Part shown: one piece after another, positions 55,319 to 64,000 of the stretch
Layout of the letters: each line of letters starts with the position of its first letter
Numbering within the stretch: the stretch's first letter is position 1
Source of the DNA: Hymenobacter sp. GOD-10R
GTDB taxonomy: Bacteria > Bacteroidota > Bacteroidia > Cytophagales > Hymenobacteraceae
Direction of reading: 5' to 3'
Length of the DNA stretch: 64,000 nucleotides
NCBI RefSeq assembly: GCF_035609205.1
Contig: NZ_CP141188.1
Span: forward strand, 62,001-126,000
Translations under genes and position numbers: made by a program
Notes under the pieces: generated by a model
What the model saw: the letters and a program-made list of their open reading frames with translations, nothing else
Database searches by the model: none
What the model was told of the DNA's origin: nothing

Positions 55319-55488
55319 CCAGCCTTGGCGGAAAAGGGCAAGAGGGTGGCGTTCGGTGGTAAGCGGTTCGGACGCTAACGGGAGAAACTTTGCGGTAGGA
55401 AAACGCGGCCTTTTCTGCCGTGAAGTGCCCGGCTGTCTGATTGCCGGCTGGGTCTCACCATTTTTTCACCCTCACTCCTATTTCACTT

Positions 55489-55887
55489 ATGCAAACGCAA
55501 CCCCAAGACGTGGTGCGCCGCTTTCTAACGGCCGTGCAGCAAAGCAAATTTGACCAAGTGGCCGCCGCCTTGCACCCGCAGGTGCAATGGAGTCAGCCCG
55601 GCCACCATCGCCTTTCGGGCCTCAAGCATTCGCGCGACGAAGTATTCGGCATGGTAGGCGCCATGCAGGAGTTGGCTGCCGGCACGCTTACCTTAACTAA
55701 AGTGGACCTGCTCAGTATGAATGGCCGCCGGGTTGCCTGCCGCGTGCACTGGCGCGCCGCCCAGCCAAGCGGCGCCGTGCTCGACGTGGATAACCTTGAT
55801 GTGTACACGATCGAAGGGGGACTAATTACTCACGTGCAGGTCTTCACCGCCGATACGGCCCAGGAAGATGCCTTTTGGGGCCAATAA
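55489..55887 (+). CDS. NTF2-like (SnoaL) protein
   Basis: Starting at the ATG at 55489 (MQTQPQDVVRR) the protein has 132 residues with the SnoaL pattern: RRFLTAVQQSKFDQVAAALHPQVQWSQPG, a central MVGAMQELAAGTLTL helix, and a final sheet (VDNLDVYTIEGGLITHVQVF). It is a paralogue of the NTF2-like gene at 53675-54082 in fold but not close in sequence. It lies 170 bases after the AraC regulator on the same strand and may be its target. Confidence 0.75.
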   Translation: MQTQPQDVVRRFLTAVQQSKFDQVAAALHPQVQWSQPGHHRLSGLKHSRDEVFGMVGAMQELAAGTLTLTKVDLLSMNGRRVACRVHWRAAQPSGAVLDVDNLDVYTIEGGLITHVQVFTADTAQEDAFWGQ

Positions 55888-56547
55888 ATCTGTCCGTCGT
55901 GTGTCCGTAGCACAGCCATGCTCCCTGCACGGCGTATTGGTCGAACTAGGGCTGAAAACTACGCTGCGTTGTCCGCGCGTGCGAAGCGGAAGGCCCAGGC
56001 TGGCAGCGCGTAAACCGCCACAGGCCAGCGGTCAGATAGCCCTAAAGGGTTGGGTTGCGCGCATACCTGTTTTTCATCATCGGAGCCGTTTCGTTGCGCC
56101 GCTTAGGGAGTGGGTGCACAGGGCCCCAAACTGCCCGCATGACAACAGGCACAGAAATGGTCATTTTGACCATCACAGCCTCTCGTGTCCGCTCCTGCTC
56201 GCTCCGCCTTTATAGGTCCGGCTTGCCCACCAGGTGCAAATACAGGTGGAAAAGCGCGTCTGGTGGGCCGCGGGCCTGTCCGCCGTGCGGGGGCAGGCCC
56301 GCGGCAGGGGGGGAGCCTCCACACGGCCCTGCAAACCGATGACCTGCTGGAGCGCCAAGGCTTCATCGAATCACGACCGCGCTTAGAGTCGTTTCCTTGA
56401 ACAACCCCGCTGCAAAACGGCTCCCGTTTCACTAAAAAGCAGATTTGCCATGGTACTTGCAAGAGGCCATTTGTTCAGTAAAACGAGGGGTTCAGCAGAA
56501 GGGGCAGGACGTAGCACGACTGAGCCGCCGTCGCACTATCTTGCCGC
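55888..56547. other. 660-base intergenic region with hairpin and PadR-like scrap
   Basis: No complete gene is seen. A plus-strand segment near 56290-56390 reads GSLHTALQTDDLLERQGFIE, similar to the winged-helix part of PadR regulators (GTLYPALxRLEExGLIE), and may be a decayed regulator. A strong hairpin lies at 56267-56305 and a dispersed IS-end-like motif (TTGTTCAGTAAAACGAGG) at 56471-56488. Confidence 0.35.
56267..56305. other. G+C-rich hairpin
   Basis: GCCGCGGGCCTG and CAGGCCCGCGGC form a perfect 12-base stem with a 15-base loop. No T-run follows, so a terminator role is uncertain. Confidence 0.4.
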
Positions 56548-58116
56548 ATGCAAAAACTTCTATTTTTTATAAGAAGTATCCTGACACTTGGTACCAGCTG
56601 GCTGCTGGTTCAGACGCCGGCCGCCCGCGCTCAATCCCCCACCACCGCGCCGGCAGATGGCGGCCGCATGGCCAACATAGCGGCGGCCTTCCCGGTGCTG
56701 GACAAGATTTACGCTGACTTTGCGGCCCAGCGCCACGTACCGGGCTTGGCCTACGGCCTCGTCGTAGACGGGCAGCTGGTGCACGCCGGGGCCGTGGGCT
56801 ACACCGACGTGACCGCCCGCACCGCCGCGACGCCCCAGTCGGTCTTTCGCATCGCCAGCATGACCAAGAGCTTCGTAGCCCTGGCCGTGCTGCGCCTGCG
56901 CGACGAAGGCCGCCTGCGCCTCGACGACCCGGCCGAAAACTACCTGCCCGAGCTGAAAAAAGGGCCCCACACCTCTTCCGACACGCCGCCCTTCACCATT
57001 CGCCAGCTGCTGAGCCACAGCGCCGGCCTGCCCGAAGACAACCCCTGGGGCGACCGCCAGATGGGCCGCTCCGACGCCGAGTTGAGCGCGCTGGTCGGCC
57101 GGGGCCTGAGCGTCTCCAATGCGCCCGGCGTGGGCTTCGAGTACAGCAACCTGGGCTACGCGCTGCTGGGGCGCCTCGTCACGCGGGTGTCAGGCCAGCC
57201 GGTGCAGGCCTACATCAGCGAAAAAATTCTGCACCCGCTGGGCATGAGCCACACCACCTGGGATTACCAGCAGGTGCCCGCCGCCCGCCTGGCCCACGGC
57301 TACGGGGCGTCCACCGGCCCGGGCCCGGGCCCGGGCCCGGAAGAGCCGCTGCTGCCCCGAGGCGAGTCGTTTGCGGCCCTGGGCGGGCTGCTCACCTCAG
57401 TCGACGATTTTGCCAAGTACCTGGCGTTTCAGGCCGATGCCGCCCCACGCCTCGGCCCCGACGCCGGGCCGGTGCGCCGCAGCTCGCGGCGCGAGATGCA
57501 GCAGTCGTGGACATTCGATGCCCTCATCAGCAACCGCCGCCGGCCCAACGGCCAAGCTTGCCCCATTAGCATTTCGTACGGCTATGGCCTGAGTGTCTCG
57601 CACGATTGCGACGGGCACCGCTTCATCAGCCACAGCGGCGGGCTGCCCGGCTTCGGCTCGCATTGGCTTCTGCTGCCCGAATACGGCATCGGCGTGGTAG
57701 CCTTTGTCAACCAAACCTACACCGCGCCCAATTACGCGAACTACAGCGCCCTCGATACGCTGCTCACGCTGGCCGGGCTGCGGCCGCGCGTGGTGACCAT
57801 CTCGGCCATTTTGGCGCAGCGCAAAGCCGAGCTGGCAGCCCTGCTGCCCGATTTCAACACGCTAGCCACCAACCCGCTGTTCGCCGACAACTTCTTCCTT
57901 GATGAAGCCTTGGCCACTCGGCGCAAGGCCGCCCAAGCCCTGCTGGCGCAGGCCGGTCCCATCCGTAGCGTCGGCGAATTGGAGCCGGAGAACCAGTTGC
58001 GCGGCCGCTTCCGGCTGCTGGGCGAGCGAGCCGCAGTAGAGGTTTTCTTCACCCTAAGCCCCGAAACCCCGGCACGAGTGCAGCAGCTCGAGTTGACGCT
58101 CGTGCCTACGCCCTGA
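56548..58116 (+). CDS. class C beta-lactamase-like serine hydrolase
   Basis: The 522-residue protein has a signal peptide (IRSILTLGTSWLLVQTPAARAQ). It carries the catalytic set of the beta-lactamase class C / PBP4-like fold: S104-x-x-K107 in SMTKSF, Y199-S-N in YSNLGY, and H362-S-G-G. A GPGPGPGP linker interrupts the fold at about residue 260. The last 120 residues (LRPRVVTISAILAQRKAELAALLP ... VQQLELTLVP) form an extra domain. Such enzymes act as esterases, D-aminopeptidases or beta-lactamases; a specific activity cannot be given. It is G+C-richer than the 38-39.8 kb serine hydrolase, with which it shares only the fold. Confidence 0.85.
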   Translation: MQKLLFFIRSILTLGTSWLLVQTPAARAQSPTTAPADGGRMANIAAAFPVLDKIYADFAAQRHVPGLAYGLVVDGQLVHAGAVGYTDVTARTAATPQSVFRIASMTKSFVALAVLRLRDEGRLRLDDPAENYLPELKKGPHTSSDTPPFTIRQLLSHSAGLPEDNPWGDRQMGRSDAELSALVGRGLSVSNAPGVGFEYSNLGYALLGRLVTRVSGQPVQAYISEKILHPLGMSHTTWDYQQVPAARLAHGYGASTGPGPGPGPEEPLLPRGESFAALGGLLTSVDDFAKYLAFQADAAPRLGPDAGPVRRSSRREMQQSWTFDALISNRRRPNGQACPISISYGYGLSVSHDCDGHRFISHSGGLPGFGSHWLLLPEYGIGVVAFVNQTYTAPNYANYSALDTLLTLAGLRPRVVTISAILAQRKAELAALLPDFNTLATNPLFADNFFLDEALATRRKAAQALLAQAGPIRSVGELEPENQLRGRFRLLGERAAVEVFFTLSPETPARVQQLELTLVPTP

Positions 58117-58482
58117 ATCCTTCCCCTGAGGAGGGCTGAAGAAGCATCAGCTGTGAAAACGAGAAGGAATACTTTTTGGGAGCCGAAGTAGTTTACGAAA
58201 ACGGTGGTTTGAATTAGGATAAAAGCTCTTTTACATACTGCTAACCATTCTTTGAGACACGTGAACTGGCTGTAACGTTTTCTGAACGTTCTATTGGAAC
58301 AGGTTATGCCCTTGCTCATGGCCATCTATACCTCCCGTTAACGCCTGGTGATAGGATAGAATAGGCATGTTGGCGTAGGGGGAAAGTACGTCGGGGAATG
58401 AAACACCGCTTAGCAGGACTAGCTACGGGTCGGTCCTGCGCGGCCGCTTTCATGCTAACACGTGGCGTCGTATTTTGCTGCT
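58117..58482. other. 366-base intergenic region
   Basis: Separates the serine hydrolase and S41 peptidase genes. Shifted A+T-rich sequence follows the first stop codon. No gene or strong hairpin is seen. Confidence 0.3.
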
Positions 58483-60234
58483 ATGCTTACTCGGTCTCGC
58501 CTCTGGACGCTGCTCCCACTCACGGGCCTCCTTCTGCTGCTGGGTAGCCGCGTCGGCCAGGCCACCCCCTCAGCGTCCCCTCCCGCCGCGCTGACCCAGC
58601 GCCTGGCCACCTTTGCCCAGGTCTGGGGCTTTCTCAAGTACCATCACCCCGGCATGGCCCGCCCCCACCTGGACTGGGACAGCGTGCTGGTTCGCCAGCT
58701 CCCGCAGGTGCAGGCGGCGCGCACCCCGGCTGCCTTCCACGTGCAGGTTGCCCGGCTGCTGAGTGTGCTGGGACCGCCGCCCACCACCGCCCGGGCCGTG
58801 CCCCCGGAGCTGCTCCCCCGCAACGTGGACGTCGGCTGGCTCACGCACGATCCCCTGCTTTCTCCCGCCCTGCGCCAGCAACTCATGCAGCTCTGGCAGC
58901 AGCACGCCTTCCCCGCCGTGCATCCTACTGTGACGGAAACTGCCGCCGGCTTGCTGGAACACCACGAGCGAGCTTACCCGGACATGGTCCTGCCTGCGGA
59001 AGCCTACCGGCTGCTAACCTTGTTCCGCTACTGGAACATTATTCAGTACTACTATCCCTACAAGTACGCCATCGGCACGCCCTGGCCCTCCGTGCTGCGC
59101 ACCTTTATCCCACGCTTCCAACAGGCCACTACCGCGCCGGCTTATCACCTACTGGTGCTGGAGTTGGTGGCCCAGTTGCACGACACGCATGCTTTCCTCT
59201 ATGGTAGTACTGTGCTCTCGGCCCAGTTGGGCGACTACTATCCGCCTCTGGAGCTCACGCAGCTCGAGGGCCAGGTCGTGGTGGCACAGGTCTACCGTGA
59301 CGCCACGCCAGCGGTGCTGCCGGTGCAAGTAGGGGACGTAGTCCTGCAAGCCAACGGCGTCGCGGTGCAGCAGATCCTGACCCGCTATCAGCCTTACGTG
59401 GCGGCCTCCACACCAGCAGCCCTCCAGCGCGATCTGCTGCGCTTTGTCTTGCGCGGGCAAGCGCAGGACTCGCTCGCCCTAACGGTGCGTACCCGCACGG
59501 GCGTGCGTACCGTGCGGCTGGCGCGCTCCTTGTCGATTCTCTCCTTGCGCTCGGCTTCGTACAAGACCTACTTCTTTGGGATGAACCCACGGGACACCAC
59601 GCACCTGTGGCGGCGCTTCGGCTATCTGCACCTAGGCGGGCTGCAAGAGACTCAGCTGCCCTCCGTGCTGCCCCAGCTAGCACGCACACGCGGCCTGATC
59701 CTGGACCTGCGGGCCTACCCCAGTGCAAGTGTCGGGTCGTTGCTGGCGGCCTTGCCACCGGCTGCTGCCCCCGTGCGGCGCCTGGGCTTGCGCGCCGACT
59801 CGGTTGCCGCTATTGGGTGGGCGCGGTCGACGGTGCCCACCCTGACCTATCCGGGCTACACCCGCTGGACGCCGCTGGCAACCCTGGCACCCAGTACCCG
59901 CCGCCCAGCGTCCTATCCGGGCCAGGTGGTAGTGCTGGTGAACGAAAAGACGCAGAGTTACGGCGAGACCCTGGCCATGCTCCTGCAAGCGCGGCCGGGG
60001 GTGGTGATCGTCGGGAGCCAAACGGCCGGCGCGAACGGCAACATCGTGCCAGTGCCCTTACCCGGGGGCCTGGAGACCTACTATAGTGGCGTGGGCATGT
60101 ACTACCCGGATGGCGGGGAAACGCAACGCCGGGGCATCGTGCCGAACCTGGTCGTCACGCCCACCGTAGCCGGCTTGCAAGCCGGCCGCGATGAGGTGCT
60201 CGACCGGGCCGTCGCCTATCTGCAACAGCCGTAG
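58483..60234 (+). CDS. S41-family peptidase
   Basis: From the ATG at 58483 the protein has 583 residues with a signal peptide (LWTLLPLTGLLLLLGSRVGQA). An N-terminal helical region (QVWGFLKYHHPGM) precedes a PDZ-like region around 250-300 (GQVVVAQVYRDATPAVLPVQVGDVVLQANGV). The C-terminal S41 protease fold has GLILDLRAYP and the nucleophile S492 in KTQSYGETLAMLLQ. GSQTAGANGN, the usual oxyanion/Lys segment, and a late GGETQRRGIVPNLVV complete the family pattern. S41 enzymes process proteins from their C-terminus or internally, often in the periplasm. The expected Lys of the dyad is not obvious in this stretch. Confidence 0.82.
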   Translation: MLTRSRLWTLLPLTGLLLLLGSRVGQATPSASPPAALTQRLATFAQVWGFLKYHHPGMARPHLDWDSVLVRQLPQVQAARTPAAFHVQVARLLSVLGPPPTTARAVPPELLPRNVDVGWLTHDPLLSPALRQQLMQLWQQHAFPAVHPTVTETAAGLLEHHERAYPDMVLPAEAYRLLTLFRYWNIIQYYYPYKYAIGTPWPSVLRTFIPRFQQATTAPAYHLLVLELVAQLHDTHAFLYGSTVLSAQLGDYYPPLELTQLEGQVVVAQVYRDATPAVLPVQVGDVVLQANGVAVQQILTRYQPYVAASTPAALQRDLLRFVLRGQAQDSLALTVRTRTGVRTVRLARSLSILSLRSASYKTYFFGMNPRDTTHLWRRFGYLHLGGLQETQLPSVLPQLARTRGLILDLRAYPSASVGSLLAALPPAAAPVRRLGLRADSVAAIGWARSTVPTLTYPGYTRWTPLATLAPSTRRPASYPGQVVVLVNEKTQSYGETLAMLLQARPGVVIVGSQTAGANGNIVPVPLPGGLETYYSGVGMYYPDGGETQRRGIVPNLVVTPTVAGLQAGRDEVLDRAVAYLQQP

Positions 60235-60336
60235 CGTACCCGCGCCAGGCGAGGGCTGGCTGATTGCCTAGGCGCCGAGCAGACCGTAGAGACAACCTCG
60301 AAGGGGCAGGAGAGATCTACTAAAGAAAACGTACTC

Positions 60337-61170
60337 ATGGCTTCTATCAGGCTGCTTCGCGTTGAATTATGGGTGGTTCTGCTGCTGCTCTCCCAATCCG
60401 GGCGGGCCCAACGGCCCACGCTACCGGAGCTGCCACCGCCCCAATCCGCCACGGCGGCTCCCCAACCCGTGCGGCGGGCGCCACCCCACCGGTGGTCCGT
60501 GATCGTCGCCGCCCAAGCCCACGGGAGTCGGCACGTCTTTGCCGATCAGACGCTGGTGAGTCCGCGCCTGCTGCTGCGCCCTACCGTCGGGTTGGCGGGC
60601 CTGCTCGGGGTCCGCTATGGCCTGCGCCCCCGCCTCGGCATCGAGGCGGGCGTGAGTGTGCGCTCGGACGGCGTCTCAATTGCCTCCGTGGCGGACTACC
60701 GCGGGGGGCGCCGCTATGAGTCAGTCGAAGTCTCCACCATTTGGTTTAACAGCCCCCAGCTCCAGGTAGTGCTGGCCTACCAGGCCAAGCCTTCCCCCGC
60801 CGGGCACGCTTGGGTCTTGGAAGCGGGCGCGGATGTGATCTCGCGCCGATACATGCATCTAGGCGGGTACAGTACGGGCTTAAGTACCAATGCCGGGCAG
60901 CCCCCCGCCACGCTGACGGCCAGCCAACAACTCGTCCCAGGGTCCGTTTGGCGCTTCGGGCTGCAAGGGCGGATCGGACGGGAATGGCACGTGTCACCGG
61001 CGCAGTTTGTCGGGTTACGGTTTGTCGGGCGGATCGGCTTGCAAGAATTCAGCCGCTGGCAGTTGCGGTACACTTTTGTGGAGGACGGTATTCAACGGGG
61101 CTATCAAAACCAGATCCAGACGAAGCTGGGCTATGTCGGCCTCCAAACATGGTACCGGTTTCAGGGGTGA
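60337..61170 (+). CDS. predicted outer-membrane beta-barrel protein
   Basis: The 277-residue protein has a signal peptide (LWVVLLLLSQSGRAQ) and a Pro-rich linker (RPTLPELPPPQSAT). About ten alternating hydrophobic strands follow (WSVIVAAQAHGS, LLGVRYGLRPRLGIEAGVSV, GLQGRIGREWHV, GYVGLQTWYRFQG). The terminal aromatic residue pattern fits an outer-membrane barrel of the porin/OmpW-like size class. No specific family is recognised. It lies 103 bases after the S41 peptidase gene on the same strand and may be co-transcribed with it. Confidence 0.65.
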   Translation: MASIRLLRVELWVVLLLLSQSGRAQRPTLPELPPPQSATAAPQPVRRAPPHRWSVIVAAQAHGSRHVFADQTLVSPRLLLRPTVGLAGLLGVRYGLRPRLGIEAGVSVRSDGVSIASVADYRGGRRYESVEVSTIWFNSPQLQVVLAYQAKPSPAGHAWVLEAGADVISRRYMHLGGYSTGLSTNAGQPPATLTASQQLVPGSVWRFGLQGRIGREWHVSPAQFVGLRFVGRIGLQEFSRWQLRYTFVEDGIQRGYQNQIQTKLGYVGLQTWYRFQG

Positions 61171-61497
61171 TCCGTGCTTGCGTTCCCATAAGCAAGGGCA
61201 GAACGGCTACGGCTGATGAGGCTCGGGTTCCCCTTCTTTCCTTGCCAAAAGAGTAGCGAGGCGGCTTGGACATTTTGCAAAGGGACTACCGGAAGATGTC
61301 CAAGCTACGTGGCTATGTTCCTCTCTGTGATTTTACCTCGGGCGAACCCCCCTTATCTCCCCAATGGGCCATGACACCTGTACTTATTCCTCTCCCTGCT
61401 GCAGCTCTGCTTCCCATTACTTTCCTGACAAAAGCATCGTGGCAGAGGGCTTTGCGGGTGTTCGGTAGCGTAGCAACTGCAGAAGGAAAGCAGGGTC
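61171..61497. other. intergenic region between converging beta-barrel genes
   Basis: This 327-base stretch lies between the 3' ends of two converging genes. No clear hairpin or gene is seen. Confidence 0.3.
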
Positions 61498-62163
61498 TTA
61501 CCAGCGGCCAAAGGTATAACGCAAGCCCAAGGCGCCCGCTTGGGTCACATCCCGTAAGGCCCGTAGGCTGGTGCTCACCGTCCCATCGGCCACGGCCTCT
61601 AGGTGCGTGGTGAGCCGGTAGCGCACGCTCACGCCGGCCGTGAACAGCGCGTCTGTCGTGCGCGAATGGTTGTCGTAGCTGCTAAAGCCCCCGGGCGCAT
61701 TGGGGTCGGGGTAGGAACCCGTGCCGTCAAACGAGAAATGGTGCAGCGTGAAACCGCCCAGACCGTCTAGCTGCAACCGATGAGCTGCCGTGCGCGTGAA
61801 AGTATAGCGGGCGAGTGCCGCAAGCGAGGTCGACCGGTTGGCATACCTTTGAGCGTAGGGTAGATTCGTGCCGTCGGCTTGCGGTACGAGGCCCGCATAA
61901 GAGCCTTTGATGGCTGCGGACGCGCCACTTAGCTGCAAGGCAAGGCGTGGGCGTAGCTGGTAGCCCAGCGTCACCTGCACGGGATGAGTGGAGGGGAATT
62001 CATAGCGGCTCCCCCAGTACTCGTGATCACTGGTATAGGCTCCCACCCCTACATAAAGTCGGTACGTGGGCGCCTGCTGTGCCGGAACCGCAGGCGACTG
62101 CGCCCAACTGAGCAAGGGCGTACTGACCAGAAAGGTGCAAAAGGCAAAGTGACGATTTAGCAT
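61498..62163 (-). CDS. predicted outer-membrane beta-barrel protein
   Basis: From the ATG at 62163 (MLNRHFAFC) the protein has about 221 residues with a signal peptide ending LLSWAQ. Eight or so amphipathic strands follow (YRLYVGVGAYTSDHEYWGS, VQVTLGYQLRPRLALQLSG, SVRYRLTTHLEAVADGTVS), ending GLRYTFGRW, with the C-terminal aromatic signature of the BAM-inserted barrels. It converges with the other barrel gene at 60337, and the two share the GYQLRPRLALQ / RYGLRPRLGIE motif. A longer frame from 62319 is not needed. Function unknown. Confidence 0.7.
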   Translation of the reverse strand: MLNRHFAFCTFLVSTPLLSWAQSPAVPAQQAPTYRLYVGVGAYTSDHEYWGSRYEFPSTHPVQVTLGYQLRPRLALQLSGASAAIKGSYAGLVPQADGTNLPYAQRYANRSTSLAALARYTFTRTAAHRLQLDGLGGFTLHHFSFDGTGSYPDPNAPGGFSSYDNHSRTTDALFTAGVSVRYRLTTHLEAVADGTVSTSLRALRDVTQAGALGLRYTFGRW

Positions 62164-62666
62164 ACTAATTAGGCCGAAATGATACGGTAATTTACCAGTA
62201 GAAACACAGCTAAAGAGAAGAAACCAAATGGCCTCACCTGGTTGCATAGCAACCAAAATATAACGTAGCGAGCAAGCGCTAGAGGAGGTGCTCAGACCAA
62301 AGTACTCCTCGCCTTGCACTCGTTAAAGCAGGATTGGCGGCCCACGCGCAATTCGGCCTGCGAGCGGGGGGCTGCTGGCGAGCTTTGCCCCTTCTACAGT
62401 CAATGACTTTCATCCCCACTTGCGCGGCACGCGGCGCGCTCACGAGCAGCAAAGCGAAGAGAAAATAGTAGTTCATAGGAATACGGCTGCCGTACCTGCT
62501 CGGACGAACCGCACAGGGGTGAAGAGCCGGATAGTGTACGAGTGGACCCCCTTCGCCGAATCGGTGGTTTGCCGCCAAGCCCTTTGGAAAGAGCATAGTA
62601 GTCTGAGGTGGCGTCATACGATTATCAGTGGGCCGTCGTTTGCTTTCGCAGCCGTTATCCTATCCT
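62164..62666. other. intergenic region with a possible gene relic
   Basis: A minus-strand frame from 62476 to 62279 begins MNYYFLFALLLVSAPRAAQ, a good signal peptide, but the 45 residues after it are Arg/Ala/Pro-rich and look out of frame. It may be the start of a broken envelope gene. No other gene is seen. Promoters for the DUF4249 gene and the barrel gene lie here. Confidence 0.35.
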
Positions 62667-63620
62667 ATGCTCAAACACTATACGTCCTTTCGTTTATCGG
62701 TTCTAGCCAGCCTATTCCTCCTTTTGCCGGGTTGTATCGACCAGATTAGTGCTGATTTGCCGGTGCCCCCCAACGTACTGGTCGTAAATTCCATCCTCAC
62801 GCCGGACAGCGTGGTTCGGGTGCAGGTCAGCCGCGTCACCAGTACCGTAGATTCCGCTTCACGCCTGTTGTCTTCGGCCCGGGTATACCTGGGGACACCC
62901 AGTCAGGGAGAGGAACTGCTGCGCAACCAGGGACGGGGGCTGTACGTCAGCCCTACGAAACCCGTCAGTGGGATACCCTATACCCTGCGGGCCGAAGCCG
63001 ACGGTTACCCGTCCGCCAGCGCGACGGACACGATGCCGGCGGCCATACCCATCCGGGAAGCCTGGTATGCTTATCCCACGGGTACAGACCGCAACAATGA
63101 ATTACTAGGTACCATCGTCGTGCGCTTCGATGACCCCGCGTCGACCACTAATTTCTATGAGATTACGGCCTATCAGCGCCAGGGTGGGCGCACTGACCAG
63201 AGCCAGAACTTTGTCCTGGATGTGCGGGGTAATGCTGCGCTGGCCGCCGAAGGGGACGCGGAGTTTAACCCCGGCTCGCTGGTCTTTTCGGATCGGCTTT
63301 TCAACGGCCAAGCGTTTGAGCTGCGTGCTTCGTTTCATCCTTTCTGGGGCAGTGGAGGCGGTATCAGCAACGGGCAGCCCGTGGGGCCCCGGGTAACGGG
63401 CGAGGTATACGTCGAGTTGCGTTCCATCAGCCGCGCCTACTACCAGTACCGCAAAAGTTGGACCCGGCACTTCTACAACCAGGGCACCAAAGGTCCGAGT
63501 GGCGACCTGAACCAACTCCTGTTTCTGGGTGACCCCACCCGGATGTACTCCAACGTGAACGGTGGCTACGGCGTGGCTGCAAGCCACGCCGTCGTTGTCC
63601 AGCCGCTGCCCCTGCGCTAA
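62667..63620 (+). CDS. DUF4249 lipoprotein
   Basis: From the ATG at 62667 the protein has 317 residues with a lipoprotein signal (LSVLASLFLLLPGC). The pattern then follows DUF4249: PPNVLVVNSILTPDSVVRVQVSRV, LSSARVYLGTP, GIPYTLRAEADGYPSASATDTMP and a long C-terminal region with RSISRAYYQYRKSW. DUF4249 lipoproteins are the usual partner of a TonB-dependent receptor, which here starts 7 bases downstream. The pair is likely an import complex for an unknown ligand. The order (lipoprotein first) is the reverse of the more common arrangement. Confidence 0.85.
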   Translation: MLKHYTSFRLSVLASLFLLLPGCIDQISADLPVPPNVLVVNSILTPDSVVRVQVSRVTSTVDSASRLLSSARVYLGTPSQGEELLRNQGRGLYVSPTKPVSGIPYTLRAEADGYPSASATDTMPAAIPIREAWYAYPTGTDRNNELLGTIVVRFDDPASTTNFYEITAYQRQGGRTDQSQNFVLDVRGNAALAAEGDAEFNPGSLVFSDRLFNGQAFELRASFHPFWGSGGGISNGQPVGPRVTGEVYVELRSISRAYYQYRKSWTRHFYNQGTKGPSGDLNQLLFLGDPTRMYSNVNGGYGVAASHAVVVQPLPLR

Positions 63621-63626
63621 GCTCCT

Positions 63627-64000
63627 ATGCGCTTGCCTTCTCCTTGCTCCCGCTTGCTGCTTGGTTTGCTCTCGTTGCTGCCCGTCGTTACGCTGCCCGC
63701 CTACAGCCAAAGCCCGGGAGCCCACATTACCTTCAGCGGCACCGTGCAGGACGCGCGCACCGGCGAGAAGCTGCTGGGCGCCGCCGTCTACCTGGCCGGC
63801 GAGCCGGTCGGCACGGCCACCAACGCGGCGGGCTTCTATTCGCTGACCCTGCCGGCGCGGGATTCTGTGCGTCTAACCGCCAGCTATCTGGGGTACAGCC
63901 GCGCCACGGTCGTCCTGGCGGCTCGCCAGACCGCCACCCATACGTTTGCCTTGACATCCAACACGGAGTTGGGGGAAGTGCAGGTCCGCGGGGCCGTGGA
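63627..64000 (+). CDS. TonB-dependent receptor, 5' part only
   Basis: The frame is open from the ATG at 63627 to the window edge (about 124 residues). It has a signal peptide (LLGLLSLLPVVTLPAYSQ), then a CarboxypepD_reg-like domain (FSGTVQDARTGEKLLGAAVYLAGEPVGTATNAAGFYSL). A TonB-box-like segment (LGEVQVRG) then begins. The start is 6 bases after the DUF4249 stop codon, so the two are one operon. The plug and barrel should follow outside the window. Confidence 0.85.
   Translation, partial: MRLPSPCSRLLLGLLSLLPVVTLPAYSQSPGAHITFSGTVQDARTGEKLLGAAVYLAGEPVGTATNAAGFYSLTLPARDSVRLTASYLGYSRATVVLAARQTATHTFALTSNTELGEVQVRGAV

Noticed and set aside
1..64000. tRNA, rRNA and riboswitch genes
   Set aside because: I saw no cloverleaf-like, rRNA-like or known aptamer sequence; a covariance-model scan would be the decisive test.

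Overview
The window looks like chromosomal DNA of a Bacteroidota bacterium of the Hymenobacter/Cytophagales type. The evidence is a SusC/SusD pair, T9SS (Por secretion) C-terminal sorting domains, Bacteroidota-style lipoproteins, a hybrid one-component histidine kinase, DUF4249 beside a TonB receptor, a 'CarboxypepD-reg' anti-sigma-like protein, and mostly G+C-rich coding sequence. No rRNA, tRNA or CRISPR array was recognised.

Layout. 1-1.4 kb: IS1182-type transposase cut by the window edge. 1.6-9.3 kb: a visibly A+T-richer island with three hydrolases of different folds (TPR-CHAT caspase-like protease, DUF900-like alpha/beta hydrolase, trypsin-like protease) and an unknown 127-aa protein; this is the best candidate for an undescribed conflict or regulated-proteolysis system. 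9.5-12.3 kb: NlpC/P60 lipoprotein and a BLUF blue-light sensor. 12.4-16.4 kb: a His-Xaa-Ser (Hxs) operon, hxsA-hxsD-hxsB-hxsC, followed 4 bases later by a previously uncalled 56-aa Cys-rich lipoprotein gene. 17-18 kb: MORN-like secreted protein. 18.3-20.3 kb: an AbiEi/AbiEii-like type IV toxin-antitoxin pair with a nested palindromic operator over its start codon. 20.8-25.6 kb: SusC/SusD operon. 26-32 kb: T9SS-secreted repeat proteins plus a decayed relic of a third. 32-35.3 kb: hybrid sensor kinase. 36-40 kb: membrane-amidohydrolase fusion and a frameshifted class C serine hydrolase. 40-43.6 kb: giant VCBS/cadherin/malectin T9SS protein. 44-48 kb: small conserved protein, CarboxypepD-reg protein, long non-coding stretch, lipoprotein amidohydrolase. 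48.7-49.5 kb: deleted IS3 relic. 49.6-51.4 kb: AraC regulator downstream of a frameshifted short-chain dehydrogenase. 51.7-53.3 kb: DUF4287 protein and M23 peptidase. 53.4-56 kb: IS5-like scrap, and an AraC regulator between two NTF2-like proteins. 56.5-61.2 kb: class C serine hydrolase, S41 peptidase, beta-barrel protein. 61.5-64 kb: second beta-barrel, DUF4249 lipoprotein and the start of a TonB receptor.

How it fits together. Most genes are single transcription units serving the cell envelope: nutrient import (SusCD, TonB/DUF4249), secretion of long repeat proteins through the T9SS, and periplasmic hydrolases. Between them lie modular accessory cassettes (CHAT island, Hxs operon, AbiE pair) and mobile-element debris. 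Two genes carry single-base frameshifts in short G/C runs, which could be real decay or sequencing error.
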